From Trichosphaerium sp. ATCC 40318 (taxonomy: Eukaryota > Discosea > Flabellinia > Trichosidae): a DNA stretch of 64,000 nucleotides. Position 1 is the stretch's first letter. Every line of letters begins with the position of its first letter. The translations under genes were made by a program, and so were the position numbers. The notes beneath the pieces are model-generated. The model saw only the letters and a program-made list of their open reading frames with translations, had not been told where the DNA came from and made no database searches. Of this stretch, positions 26,074 to 38,192 are shown piece by piece. The DNA lies in NCBI GenBank assembly GCA_038496445.1, contig JALMLS010000166.1, forward strand, positions 1 to 64,000, read 5' to 3'.

Positions 26074-27051
26074 ATGGTGCGTTCTGAATATACATTTAAC
26101 AACGAATACAAGTGCAATACCTGCATCTTTGTAGCAGTGCTGTAACAACTGTTTTAAAATCATTCGTAGAGTCTGAACTTGACGTCACTCCCTGTAGAAG
26201 TACTTTGTTCGATTTATTCAGTTCTAGACGATGTAAGTAGATACAAGATTGCTCAGACATCCTGGTTTAGCGCTAATATTATACGACTTGAATTGGGACT
26301 CTGCGATATAGTTGTACAATCTGACGAACACGCAATGCAGCTTTCGAAGTATCGCGCCTTTATAAAGAAATCTTGTCTAAGAATAGACGCTGATAATGTC
26401 TCTAACCAAGGTATTAAAGCACTAGCTGGCGCTCATATTGTTGATTTGTTGGATTGCTATGATATCACTGATGAAGGAGTCAAAGCATTAGCAGGCATAC
26501 ACTCAATAAACCTTTGTGGGTGCGATAATGTGTCATCAGATGCGATTGCAACGCTTTCTGGTGTTCACACTGTTTCTCTTTGTAACTTGACTACAGTCAA
26601 TGATAACGCTGTAAAAGCACTAGCTGGAGCACATATAATGATCCTAGACGGGTGTGTTAACATTACAGATGAAGGTGTCAAACACCTGAAAGGCGTTCAT
26701 ACTATTGGTTTGTGCGATATCTACAACGTAACAGACGTTGGTGCAACAGCTCTTGCTGGAGCTCATACTATAGATCTTACTAGGACGTCAGTTTCAGACG
26801 TAGGCGTTTGTGCATTGGCTGGAGCACATACACTTATTTTGGAAGGTTTAAAGCACGTGACGGATGTAGGCATAAAAGCGGTTGCTGGAGTGCATACACT
26901 TAATGTGAAAGGATGCCCACGTGTTACTGATGCGAGTATGAATAGTATAGTTGGTGTGCGTGTCATTAATGTAACAGGAAGTGGTGTTACAGAAGAAGGA
27001 TTGAAAGTATTACAAGGACATGGCTATGAAGTAGATATTGAACAAGACTAA
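26074..27051 (+). CDS. F-box-like leucine-rich-repeat protein
   Basis: Exon 1 is only the ATG (26074-26076), followed by GTGCGT; exon 2 is 26170-27051, giving 294 residues. The N-terminus (LTSLPVEVLCSIYSVLDDVSRYKIAQ) is F-box-like. From about residue 80 there are some nine LRR units of ~21-24 residues with consensus GIKALAGAHIxDLxxCxxITDEGVKAL, AMN1/FBXL-type cysteine-containing repeats. F-box proteins of this kind act as substrate receptors of SCF ubiquitin ligases. The repeat sequence is the same family as 43995-45563 and 32423-32640. Similar 'VHTIDL..ITDEG' repeats are, as I recall, common in genomes of amoeba-infecting giant viruses. Confidence 0.85.
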
Positions 27052-27217
27052 GGATTAGAGTTTTATTTTTTCTTTTTGAGTTCATAATGTACCGGTATTA
27101 TGCAATGGTATAAATGTTTGTTTATTTTATTTACAAGTGTAGAGGTTGTGTAAGGAGAAAAGTGAGCGTGTTTGAAAAAAGACTTTTGTCACGTGGAGAT
27201 TTAACATATAATATAAA

Positions 27218-29607
27218 TTACATTTCTTCCAATAGTGGTTTTGCTCCTTCCTCGACTTTGATACCAGTTCCTGGCCTTGAAAGATTAGTTAGTACGTGCG
27301 AGTTAATATTTTTAAAGTATGGGTACTTGAAGTGCTCTATAGATGCGCCTATACTGGCCTTGTCTCCCTTCCACCAATACGGTATTCGGACCACTGTGAA
27401 CTCATTTTCTTCCAACTTTTCTATCTTTGCTTTGTCTCTAGACTTTTGTGACTGTGTTGGTCCAAACGCCCTAACTTCTGTATAGTGATGCTGACCTAAA
27501 ACATTACAAGTTATTAATAAAAAATCAAACAGTTCATGGAGCTGAAAACGTAAAATTTCTGTCAAAGAAATTCCCTTTATTTTCTTACCTTGGAATTCGA
27601 GTATCAACTTGAAATCTGGTACATAGACGTCTACAATCATAGCTGTCATCATACCCACCTGTTGCTGAAGATTATACTCTTCATATACTTTCCTTTTGGG
27701 ATAGTATTCGGCCGTGAAGATGTACATCATACTACATAAGAGGTAAGCATTTGTTTTTTATAATTTCCAAGAAATAAAGAAAACCAAAAAGTTTTCATCG
27801 TACCGCTGCACAGACCGCTTGTTCCCACTATGCAACTGTGCTGTAGACCAACTAAAGTTAGGGTATAGTATTTGTAGACTACCATCAAAATACTTGGGTG
27901 TACTAAGTTGTAAACCACCAAGATCTCCAATTTGCCTGAAATTACAAAAAATGAGTGGTTTTCGTACTTCCTTTTTAACCAACTATGGTTTTGTCGAATA
28001 TATAAATGTACCCGTGAGATATACGATACCATTCTTCTGGTCTATACACTCGATACTTAATCTCACAAACTAGAAAATACGTCAGCCAGACAAAGAACCA
28101 AAAACAACAAATCCAAAATTCTGTACTTCGTAAAAATTTTACAATTGCCGACTTTGAGTTCCAAGTCCCCTTTGGTGACTTCCTTCAAGATGTGTAAGCA
28201 ATAGACTCAAGTTATTTTTATGTTATCAATAAGAAAAAGTGTACATACTTGAATTTCCAGTCAATCCAGTCAAAGTGCGGGTACAAAGCTTTTAAAGCTT
28301 TTGATAAAAACTGGTCATATCTGAAAGAAGAATAACTACTTAACATACAATCCATTTTTTCTTATATGAGCAATGCCTTACCTGTTCATAAAGGATCTTC
28401 CTCCTTGTAATTCATGAATTTTTGTTTGTGGAATATAGTACCAGTCCTCTAGGATCTTTGCTCCGACTATTGGAGCAACATAAAAGTCCAGGTAATTCAA
28501 CCTATTTTTTTTGTCATGCCAATATCCTTGTGGTGCTTGTCTATCAATAATTAAGTTGATAGTATATATTTTGGAAGCATTAGAGTATATACTATAGCAT
28601 AGATGCTATTTGGGTACAATAAAACATAAGGACAATCCAAAAAAAGTGTTGCTTGGTTTTTTCATTGAAAAAGGAAAAAATAGGCTTTAGTGTACACAAA
28701 TTTCCATCCAAACCACTCAAAGTCACTGAATGTATATCTAAGTCCTGCTAGAAGAGAAGTATTGAACTGACTATAACGTTGTAAGTAAAAAATATGAAGA
28801 AAAAAAAGAAAAGAATGAGAAATGATTAATTTCGTTTTGATGTATTGGCAACGACCCGTACAACTTGAGTATAGCGTGCTGCCCAGTCTCAACCATTTTT
28901 TGTTGTGTGACTTCATACCAATCATCCAATGTCTTGACGTTCAATAATTCACCCACGTTCTGAAAGTATCTAGAAGTTAAAAGTGAAAAACCATTCAATT
29001 TTTTTCAGTTCTTTTTTTTGCAGGAAAATCTTTTTTTGGAATTGACTGTACTCACTTATGGATATTATGCTTACTGCGCCAGTAATTCCTGGGTGCTTGT
29101 CTAAAATATATAGTTAAATGATAAAGAACACAAGGTCATCATTTATCAAAACAGAACCAAGTTTTCGGGCAGTCAATAAAAAAAAATCCAAATGACAAAA
29201 AAGATCTTACACAAATATGTAATTATCCCAGTTATGCTCAGGGTACAATGAAATCATCATATCATGCATTGAATTGTTATATGCACTATAAATTACAGCG
29301 TTAGGATTGTTTTTGCCGTTTTAGGCGGTTTTCAACCAAGTTTGGTTTGACATTGGTAATAATACGTCATAATATGTTTATACGCACACAACCACTTGTG
29401 ACGCGCCAGCGTTAGCTAATTGAGCAAAAGTTAACACATGCCAATCCTGTACCAGCTTAACGTTGAGCCTTGGTGCGACTACGTTGTCCATAAGATTCCG
29501 TTGTTTGCTTCTACTGTACGGGTATGATCCTACACGGTTAAGTGTTTTGTAAATCACGTATTTAAACCTGACAATAGCCGCATAGCGCGGGAGCTCATGT
29601 TTGACAT
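27218..29607 (-). CDS. DWY-repeat protein with C-terminal PD-(D/E)XK-like nuclease domain
   Basis: Thirteen exons (29568-29607, 29388-29529, 29211-29285, 29057-29101, 28853-28969, 28696-28770, 28382-28540, 28249-28320, 28127-28182, 28012-28069, 27804-27935, 27589-27731, 27218-27495) join to 463 residues. Four copies of a ~65-residue unit occur: LNVK..DW(Y/H).(V/I), a Gly-rich turn, then SLYPEHNWDNYIF or ALYPHFDWIDWKFK and a following Tyr/Trp-containing PxGxW motif. The C-terminal 170 residues read VDVYVPDFKLILEFQGQHHY, RDKAKIEKLEENEFTVVRIPYWW, matching the D-x(n)-E-x-Q core of restriction-endonuclease-like folds. I recall similar architectures in fungi and algae labelled hypothetical. DNA or RNA cleavage is plausible, not shown. 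Confidence 0.82.
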
Positions 29608-29763
29608 GTTTTAACGGGAATAAGTATAAGTGGTTTTAAATGAGTCCTTTTGTTGTATTATTACTATTCGTAGCGTGTCGCTACGTAATTGTTGCCATTG
29701 TTGTGACTTGTGCTAATTCTAGACAGTCAACTTCATTCATTTTTCTTTGACACCTTTCACACC

Positions 29764-31918
29764 ATGCGCCAACGTCGCGGTAAGGATGCTACGCAGGCAA
29801 GTGACACGAAAAAAGAAAAGGAAGACAAAAAGCCTAAGCAAGGCTCTGTAACACTGTACGTATCACTTAAAAACGTTTTTGAACGATTTAAAGCTATTCA
29901 GCATCAATTTATTTCACACTTCAAGCTCATGAAATGACTTTTTTAACGTTGGCATACGCATAGACATATTGATCAGGCATTAAATGTCAAGTTTTATTAC
30001 AAATTATTTTGTACTAATGCTACTCAAGCACTGCCATCATTATTGTCGGTTTTCTTTCCGTTTTGTCATTCCTTGCAGCTGCCATAGTCATTTTATACCC
30101 TTACTTCAACGAACCTCCACCTCCACCTACACCAAACGAGCATGGCGTAGATACGACTACTATTTTCAAAAAATCATGGGAATTTGCTTCGGAGGTACGC
30201 ATAGAAACATAAAAAATGACCTTGAACCTATCCGTAATTTTTCGGTTTTTTTTCTTCTTGTAGACTGTTGTAGACTTCCTTTTGTTTAGTTCGCTGAAGC
30301 TGGCAAGCCAGTCTATGTTATTGACTCTATTGTTACTGAATGGAAAGCACTGAAATGGACAAAAGAATATCTAGTCAAGAAGGTAAGAAGACATAGTAGT
30401 ACATGGACATAACTTGCCGTATAGGCACCGAAGATAAAAAACGTGAGCAAAAGTTCCAATCCAACTTTTTTCTATTTTCGTAAAGAAGAACCCTTTGCAG
30501 CACTTGAAGATGTCAAAACTGCATCAGCAAGCGTACCTGAACGTATAGGTAAGCATAATAAGCAAATATACAAATACTCCTCTTACACGTGTTTGACTGA
30601 TTGAGCTCAATTTTTTTTTATCGCAGATATGGACATGGCGGATCTTATTTCAAAGATTGAGAATCCCAAAGACAAGAAAACGTTTTATTATTATTCTGAA
30701 TCTCTAGAAACAGTATCTAAGGATCTATTAAAAGATATAACACCAATAGAGCACTTACTAGTGCGAGATGAGAACGTACGTTCTTCGAAAAAAAAAATCA
30801 ATTAAAATCTTCCAGCTGAAAAAAAAGTTTTAGCGTCGACTTCCAAATAGTGTTAAGCTACAACTATGGATGGGTTCAAAAGGTACTTGTTGACTTGAGA
30901 TGTAGTTATATTTAATGAATTCATGTCAGGGACTATAACGCACATGCACTATGATTGGTCACATAATTTCAAGGTTGTTCTAAAGGGTAAGAAGCGGTTT
31001 GTTATGTATCCGCCAAAGGAATGGAAGAATCTTTATTTGTATCCGTTTTTACATCCAAACAAAACAAAAAGTCAAGTTGAAGTCACAAACCCGGACATGG
31101 CTAGGTTTCCTAATTTCAAAAAGTCTTTTCACTATGAGGTACGTACTAACAATGTAAATGGGTTAAAAGCTTATTGTACTTCAAACCTAGGCTGTGGTGT
31201 CTGCAGGTGAAATTCTCGTACGTTCTTATTTTTTTCTTAAACAAACAAAGAAGTCAAGCTCACGACTTTACACTAGTATATTCCACCTTTATGGTTCCAT
31301 CAAGTTACTGCACTGTAAGTATTAATAATGGTACAAAGATAAAGTAAACTTACGTAAGATAGGGAACCATCAATAAGCGTATCAGTGTGGACAGGTGCGC
31401 TTAACCTAAATACAGCGCATTACTTAACTGCTTTTTTCCTCAGAGAGTCAGCATCATACTAACTGGGATGCCCTTGGTACTTTTAATAAAATACATAGTT
31501 AGTACTAAATTAAATAATAGTGAAGCTTGGACTTCCTTTTAATAGCGATTGGGATGGTAAAACGAAGATAACTGCTAGTGTTGTTTTTTTGCAAATGATT
31601 TTGGACAAAATTGTTCCTGACACCTCCTCCTTTATTCGTGAGTTATACAATATTCGATACCTCAATTTTATAAAGAAGGTACCAAGTGTTATGGATAAAA
31701 CATGGAAGCTTTGTCCGTCCCTAAGCGAGGTACAAGGATTTGAGTCAAGGTCTATTTTTGATGCTGAAATCGATGAACATTTTGTCGCTTTGATAGAAGG
31801 TATACCAATGCCAAATCGTCAAATTTGGCTAGGAAATTATGTAGAGTTAGTAGCAAACTTGGTTGTTGATATAACACAAGTAGCTGCATACATGAACTGT
31901 CTCAAGAGAGTATTGTAA
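29764..31918 (+). CDS. Membrane-anchored JmjC-domain dioxygenase
   Basis: Twelve exons (29764-29855, 30029-30194, 30290-30382, 30425-30548, 30627-30775, 30834-30882, 30930-31138, 31191-31217, 31277-31314, 31363-31394, 31444-31476, 31521-31918) join to 469 residues. A basic cytosolic N-terminus (MRQRRGKDAT, Lys-rich) precedes one membrane helix (TAIIIVGFLSVLSFLAAAIV) and a Pro-rich stalk. The cupin/JmjC core follows: Fe(II) ligands His231-x-Asp233 in THMHYDWSHN and His311 in YIPPLWFHQV, with LEPSISVSVW after. By family it uses 2-oxoglutarate to hydroxylate a protein side chain, probably inside the endomembrane system because of the N-terminal anchor. The extra ~150 residues after the core have no recognised domain. 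A stretch at 31676-31737 looks like an intron start but stays open, so I left it in. Confidence 0.87.
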
Positions 31919-32422
31919 AAAAAAGAAAAAAAAAAAAGCAAATTCAAATAAACACGTGTCGTTTTTTAAAACAACAAGATACCTATTTGCTATTTATTTA
32001 GCCTCTTACATTAACCCAGTTGATATTGCAAGTTTGTCCGTTACTACTCCGTACATTGCAAAAGTAGGTCTGGCACGTGCAACATGGATTAGTTCTTGAA
32101 CCCAGTCCAAAATATTTGTTGTGCTGGAAAAAACAGCAAACGCATTTGCATTCACATTCAGAGTGAGGTGAACCTCACGCAACAGTTGTAAACTGACATC
32201 CCTGTAGTAGCCACTGACTGAAATATTCTTTCAAAAATCGTTTTGTAAATTGGAAGAGTCTACAACATCCCCCTGATTGTACGTATAAGCTCTTTGCTAC
32301 CATTACCACCTAACCAAAGCATTTTTCAATAACAATACCTTGTCTACCTATAGGGAATACTAAACAAATACATAAACAAGTGCAATGTAAATTTTATTGC
32401 ACTGTCCGCAGTAGCATTTATT
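31919..32422. other. Intergenic, no gene seen
   Basis: Low-complexity A-run at 31916-31940 just after the JmjC stop; the rest shows no supported frame. Confidence 0.4.
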
Positions 32423-32640
32423 TTATGCTGAAATGTGCAACCACATGTTTGGTATTTTGTCCTTTTCAATATTTATGACTGTTACACCTGCCAATTGTTT
32501 TATCCCATCATTCGTTAATGTACAACTACCCAAGTCAATATGATGCACACCTGCCAAACATGATAGAGCATTATCTCTTAGTTGTGTACAACCATACATC
32601 TCTATACAGGGTATACCAGCCAGAAGTTTCATCACGTGCC
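32423..32640 (-). pseudogene. Truncated LRR fragment
   Basis: About 70 codons contain three LRR units of the same family as the two F-box LRR genes (LLAGIPCIEMYGCTQLRDNAL, CLAGVHHIDLG, IKQLAGVTVINIEKDK). No F-box or further repeats precede it; an in-frame stop lies just upstream of the first repeat. It is the 3' end of a larger gene left after truncation. Confidence 0.7.
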
Positions 32641-32727
32641 TTGAAGATTATTTTTGCAATTGTTTCGTTGTGTTAGAAAATACTCAACTCCTTCATCTTG
32701 AATTTGTTAATTGCTGAACGATTGATT

Positions 32728-34071
32728 TTATTGTAAGTTACACCTCTTTCCTTTTACTTTTTTCACTTCTGCGTTTATTGCAAGACGAATAGCTTCATCA
32801 AAAGCTTTTTTGAAACCTTTACAAGTGAGCGCTGACATTTCAAGATATTTTGCAACTTCCGACTTTTGGGCTAAACCAAGACCTTCATCGTACTGTACTG
32901 ATGAAGGATCTAAAGAAAAAAAAAATTAATGTCAAATCCAAACAATCAAGTTTTCTTCGTTTTGTATGTCATACCATCCTTTCTTAAATCAACTTTAGTA
33001 CCAACAAGTAGTATGGGTACGTTTGGTAAGTTTCTTCTGACTTCAGGTATCCAGTTATTGATAGCGTTATGTAACGATTGTCTATTAACAAGGGAGAAAC
33101 AAACCATGATAATATCCTGGTGTTTATACGCTATTTGTCGAAGTCTATCATAATCTGATCCTCCTGGCATATCTACTATAGCAAGCTGTATTATCTGACA
33201 ATCCCACATGATATTAGCTGGGTAACATTCCATGACACCTGGTATCTGAAAGAAAAAAAAATCAAAAAGAGGATTATTTAATAGGGTATGGAATTCCCAT
33301 TCGGATTTAAAATGTGACAGTATAAATCGTACGGTGACTAAATTAACGTCATAAGAGTACGTACATATTCTCCAGGGAAAGCATTGGTTGTATAACTTAT
33401 AATAGCGCAAGTCTTTCCTAAACTGAATAAAAAAGTTGTTCACCACCAACAGTTTTCTTGACTTTCTCCGTTTTTCTTGACGAAAAAGAGGGTATAAAAA
33501 AAAATAAATCACGTGCCTACACCAACATCTCCCACAAGTGCTAGGTTTATTTTACCAGCATGCTAGTTTCGGTTTCCATAGAGAGTACACAACAATATTT
33601 TTTTAGCACACGTGACGCACCTGTATGCCTTCTTGCTCCACAATGCCTTTTTCACCAGACCATTTCACCAACGAAACTTTAAACAACCCTTTTTTAAGAC
33701 GATCAGACGACAATCAAAATGTCAATGGTTTGATACCTTTGTAGTGTTTTTGGTTCTTCATATCCTTGAATCCGATTAGAAACTGTTTTAATACCATCAC
33801 AGACTCTTACCTCAGGTGATGGAGGCTCCCAGGACCTAGCACCAGGGAATTCAAGTATATGGCGTTCCCATACCGTATTTTTTGTTGTAAGGTTCTCCCA
33901 ATGCCAAGAGACAAGGCATAGTGAACATAAATCGTACCTAGAATGTTTTTAAAAACGAAAACGGTTTTTTTTTGTTGATTCGCCTAACAGTCATTGATCG
34001 TACCACTCTACATTGGAGAAAACCTCAAGCCAGATTATATCAGGAAGTGTTTCCCACGTTAAACCAGACAT
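32728..34071 (-). CDS. F-box plus divergent Rho-like GTPase (possible fusion)
   Basis: Exons 34004-34071, 33811-33937, 33737-33782, 33621-33688, 33517-33562, 33365-33417, 32975-33245, 32728-32909 join in phase to 286 residues. Residues 1-65 are an F-box ([26 protein letters not shown]). The rest is a Ras-fold GTPase of Rho type: P-loop GDVGVGKT, G4 [11 protein letters not shown]5 EMSAL and a C-terminal CNLQ prenylation box after a Lys/Arg patch. Switch I lacks the usual Thr (YIPGVME instead of PTVFD) and switch II reads DMPGGSDYD, without the catalytic Gln. The intron after 33517 must be GC-AG (GCACGTG). Linking the two halves needs a 28-nt intron (33783-33810); otherwise the GTPase starts at its own ATG at 33795-33797 and the F-box half is a separate short gene. 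Confidence 0.75.
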
Positions 34072-34475
34072 TGCGTTTTGGAGGTTTTGACAAGTCTTTT
34101 CTGTTCAAGACCTCTATACGGTCTCTTTGATTACAGCTCCTTCACGCGCTTTTTCTATCGACATATTATTGTATTAAACAACATCCAGATGAGCTGTATT
34201 GGTTCTTTTCACGCGATGTCCACTTGTAGTTTCCTGTACACGTGACAATTATGTAAGTCGTATTCCACATAAAAATCCATACAGTGATTATTGATTGTAG
34301 AACTTTAGTTAACTGAAAATCTAATGAATACTCACTATTCTCACAAAAGACTGTTGCTGTATATCGACAATGAGGGACAAAGCATAAAATTTGTTTAATT
34401 TTTTTGTTTTTTTTGTACAATTGCAGGCGAGCTTTGGTGTTGCAACAATAACGCCTTTTTTTTTTCTTGTTTTTC
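34072..34475. other. Intergenic, no gene seen
   Basis: A/T-rich spacer between the Sec24 3' end and the F-box/Rho start, both minus-strand. The 202-codon open frame at 34166-34774 runs through a Sec24 intron and is not a gene. Confidence 0.5.
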
Positions 34476-37400
34476 TTACTTGTTGGCGTTCTTTTGACAC
34501 ATCTGAATAAATTCTGGGTATCTAAGCAACAACATGAGTGAATAACAACCCACCACGTGAAAAAAAATAAAAAAGAAAAAAAGAAGAAAGCAAAAAACGT
34601 ACGAGAAAGTCTTTTGTTGTCGATCTTCAACAAAATGACTGAAAAAATATTGATCTGAAGGTTGTCCTTGTGAGAAGATAAGGAGCTGTTGAAAGTAAGG
34701 TCTATTCCTTCTAATATCACCAATAATACATCTAACACGCTCTGAAAGTGATGTAGTATCCTTAGAAGGCACAAGAGACAGCTAAAAAGACAAACAAGTC
34801 AACAACCTTGAAAACAAAAAAAAAACAAAAAAAAACAAGATTTGTTCTTTAACGCCACTTGGTGACGTCAAAAATGAGAGCCAGTATCTTTGATAGTAGC
34901 AATAGATTCACTAAAAGATGAAAAAGTATTGTAGGTGTTTGTTTAAGTACCTTTGAGAGATCGACATTCTGTAGAGAAGAGACACCAAAGAGTGAATTGA
35001 CAACATCACCCATTGCTTGTCCACCAATCCATACGATGATATTGATACCATTATCTAATAGATAGATACCTGTACGATCTATTCTAGCTGAAGAAAGACC
35101 TAATATTGCAGGCATGGTAGTTCGACCAGTGTTAGGATCAACCTGACCCATTTCTGGTGCAAGATTGTGTATTGAGTAAAGACGTGGATACATCATCGCT
35201 GTAGCAAGTTCTAAATAGATAATATAAGCAAAATAGCATATTCAACATATAATAGCAGTTTTAGAGGAAGTATTTGGGATGAGGTCCACAAGTGGAACAA
35301 AAAGGGGATCATATAAAAAAAGTTTCACTGAAAAAATCCCTTGTTTTTCACGTGCCTATTGAACTGCTCTTGAAGAGGCAGCACACTGCAGCTCTGAAAT
35401 CTGGTGTAACTCCCATTGACCCAGATCGGAATACAGGTGACTTAATAAGTCCAAGAACGTAAAGAGGAAGAAGTGAAAGAGCTGGAGGTAGCATTTGTGC
35501 GCCAACACCGGAATTTCCAAGAAGTGTTTTATATTGCTTCATAATGGCCACACACTTGTTTACAATAGCCTCTCTTGCAACTCTAAGATTACTTTCAAGT
35601 GCTTTATCAATAGCTAAAGTAAAAATAAGCGAACAGAAGTCAAAGACAGATCAAGGAAAGCGAAAGTTCATCAACATTTTCGTACCCATTTTACCCATAA
35701 GGCTTACTATTGGTATCAAGTTTCCTGACTCAAGAATCTGTCTTGGGCTCTTTGAAGATGGCATACAAACAGTCAATGAACGTATTCTTCTATCACCTTG
35801 AGTAGATGTATAAAGTAATGCTGTTTGAATCAAAACATAAGGTTTATCGAAATCTTTAGTAGGAGCCAATTGAACACCGAATCCCTAATAGAAAAATAAA
35901 TATAACCACGTGGTACTTATAAAAAATAGTTCTTCTAATATCTATAAAAATAAACATACCTTATCTGCATCTGTAACAGGCAATGACAACAAGTCCTTAT
36001 GCCTTAAAAAGAAATTTCCGAAATATCTGTTAATTTTCACATTCTTTGAAGCACGAACACGCATAACAGCTTCCCAAGCAGTCTGACGTGTTAATGTATG
36101 TCTTAACTCTTTACAAAGCTTCTCTAAGTGTCTAGCAGGTAGATACTCTGGGTAATAAGCAATCTGACCGCCAGTAATCGTGCAAAGAGTTCCAATCGTC
36201 GGAACATCAAGAGGTTTAGATGAAAAGAAACAACCATCAAATCCTACTTGACATCCAATGCATTCCTCAGCTAGAGCTGTATAAAAATCTCCTTGAGGCT
36301 TCATCATATTGATTTCTTTATCTTGACCAAGTAACTTTGGATCATAACGCTTCTTGAGCGCACCAAGGCCACTTATTGGCGTTGAAGATGAAAAAAATGT
36401 TATTTTTCCGCCCATGTGTTTAACTACTTGAACAGCAGTTTTAAGCGCAGAGCCTACAACACAACTTGTCAGAATTATTGAAAAAAAAAAGAAAAACAAA
36501 CTGAAAAAAAAAAAAAGAAAAAGTCAAATTCTCAGTTTGTTCTTACCTAAGCAGGCGTGTACGCCTTGTGTTTGTGCAAACATCTTTGGTAATCGCTCTA
36601 ATAAAGCCCGTACTTGTGGCATAGATGTTCTGAGATCAGTCAATAGTGTTTCCATTGTACCAGGAACAAACGCTTCTTTTGGGTTTTCAGCAACAACAAA
36701 CATTTCAGGCAAGCTCGCTCCTTCTTTGAAGCTGTAAAGGTGTACAGCTGCATCGAATGTGATGAACCCAATCTTTGTTCTATCTCCACCTGGTAGATCA
36801 TCTAATAGACCCTCTATAGCCTTGGCTATACCTTTAAGGAGACCTGCAGCGACTACTGGATAGGAGACATCGATAACAAAGAAATAAACAGATGGCATTG
36901 GTGGTCTAACCATGTAGTCTTGAGGGGCTAGGAACTCAACAGCACAGTGTGTTAGTTCAGGACGTGTTGTGACATCTGTTCTGTAACCATTGGCATCAAG
37001 ACCACAGACATAGGCGTCCTTCACTATCGCGAACATTAATTTTTATCAAAATTTTTCTTTACCTCAAAAAATGGTGTAGAAAAACCGTTTTACGGCGAAA
37101 ACTGTTTTGAATGGAAGGAATTTCTGTCTCAACAGTGTTTTTGTGAGTTTTTTTTGACATACCTTCGTTTAGGAAAGAGCAAAATGAGCATGTCCAGCGT
37201 CTGCCCATCTCTACAAAGCGAACGTATGGATTGATATAGGCCCTACACCTTCTGCAGCGAATGACGCCAATTGCTCCAAAATCTACCATTGGAAGGTTCT
37301 AAACGATACGTGTGAATATTGTGAAGAGTATTGAAGCGTTACCTGAGCAGTTCGGGCAAGTGGAGTGACGATACAACCCATAGGCAATGAACACCCTCGC

Positions 37401-37735
37401 TCCGCTTCTAGAGTAGCTGGAAACATCTTTGCGGTAGTCTGGCAAAGTTCTGGTGGGCAAGGGACAATATGTGACGGGTGCTGACGTTGAGGTTGTGTTT
37501 GAAACTGTCCTCCGCCTACCGTAGGTGTATACGCTTGAGGTGCCATTTGGGCATTTGTAGGTGGTACAGCACCAACACCAACAGCAGGAAATGTAGGCGC
37601 TGTGGCGGCAATACCTGGCGCAGGGGTAATAGGTTGTGTTGGAGCGCCATAATTTGGTGTAAACGTTGTTGGATTGACTGGGGCTGCCCCAGTGTTTGCT
37701 GGGGTTGACATGGATGGATAGACGCGTCTAGACAT
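34476..37735 (-). CDS. SEC24: COPII coat protein Sec24
   Basis: Nine exons (37343-37735, 37163-37298, 36547-37023, 35960-36453, 35686-35884, 35356-35613, 34951-35210, 34603-34781, 34476-34521) join to 813 residues. The N-terminus is a Pro/Thr/Ala-rich disordered tail. The zinc finger (IRCRRCRAYINPYV...WTCSFCSFLN, residues about 132-177) is followed by the trunk (YFFVIDVSYPVVAAGLL), beta-barrel and helical regions, and a gelsolin-like domain (RTGIYLLDNGINIIVWIGGQA). Sec24 is the cargo-selecting subunit of the inner COPII coat at ER exit sites. The sixth intron must be GC-AG (donor GCACGTG at 35355) to restore ELATAMMYPRLY. The start at 37735 is preferred over an alternative non-AUG start a few codons upstream. 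Disordered N-terminus is short compared with animal Sec24A/B. Confidence 0.95.
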
Positions 37736-38192
37736 TTTTTGCGACACGTAGAATGCTACGTTGACAAGCTGAAAGAACTTAACGTAAACTTAAAGCAATT
37801 AGCAATTAAGTTAATGTGCCCAAAAAAAACCTTGTTGTTGCAGGTACAACTCTTCAAAACCGGCAACCGGTAACGCCCCAATAAACAAGGAGCACCCTAA
37901 ATGGACATATAAAAAAATAGGCTTAACAACTGTGGTTGTGCACGTGTTTTTATCCAGAAAAATGATGTCTGTTTGAAATTGTTCTTTTTTTTTTATTTCA
38001 TTCTAGGACACGACGCCAAGCGCTACGATCTACTTTTTAGTGATTGTATTACGTGCGCTTGGCATCAGGTACTATAGTACAAGATTTACCACAGGTATTA
38101 AAGACCTGTGGAAGGCGTCTCGAGACGGTATATTTTTTTTTTTTTGAAAGGTAAAAATGTTCTGTATCGCTTTGTTCAAAAAAAAATCATTC
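37736..38192. other. Intergenic, 457 bp
   Basis: Promoter of SEC24 and 3' side of the SRRM2-like gene. Poly-T run at 38130-38145. No gene seen. Confidence 0.4.

Noticed and set aside
34166-34774. 202-codon minus-strand frame
   Set aside because: Runs through an intron and the last exon of SEC24 in another frame.
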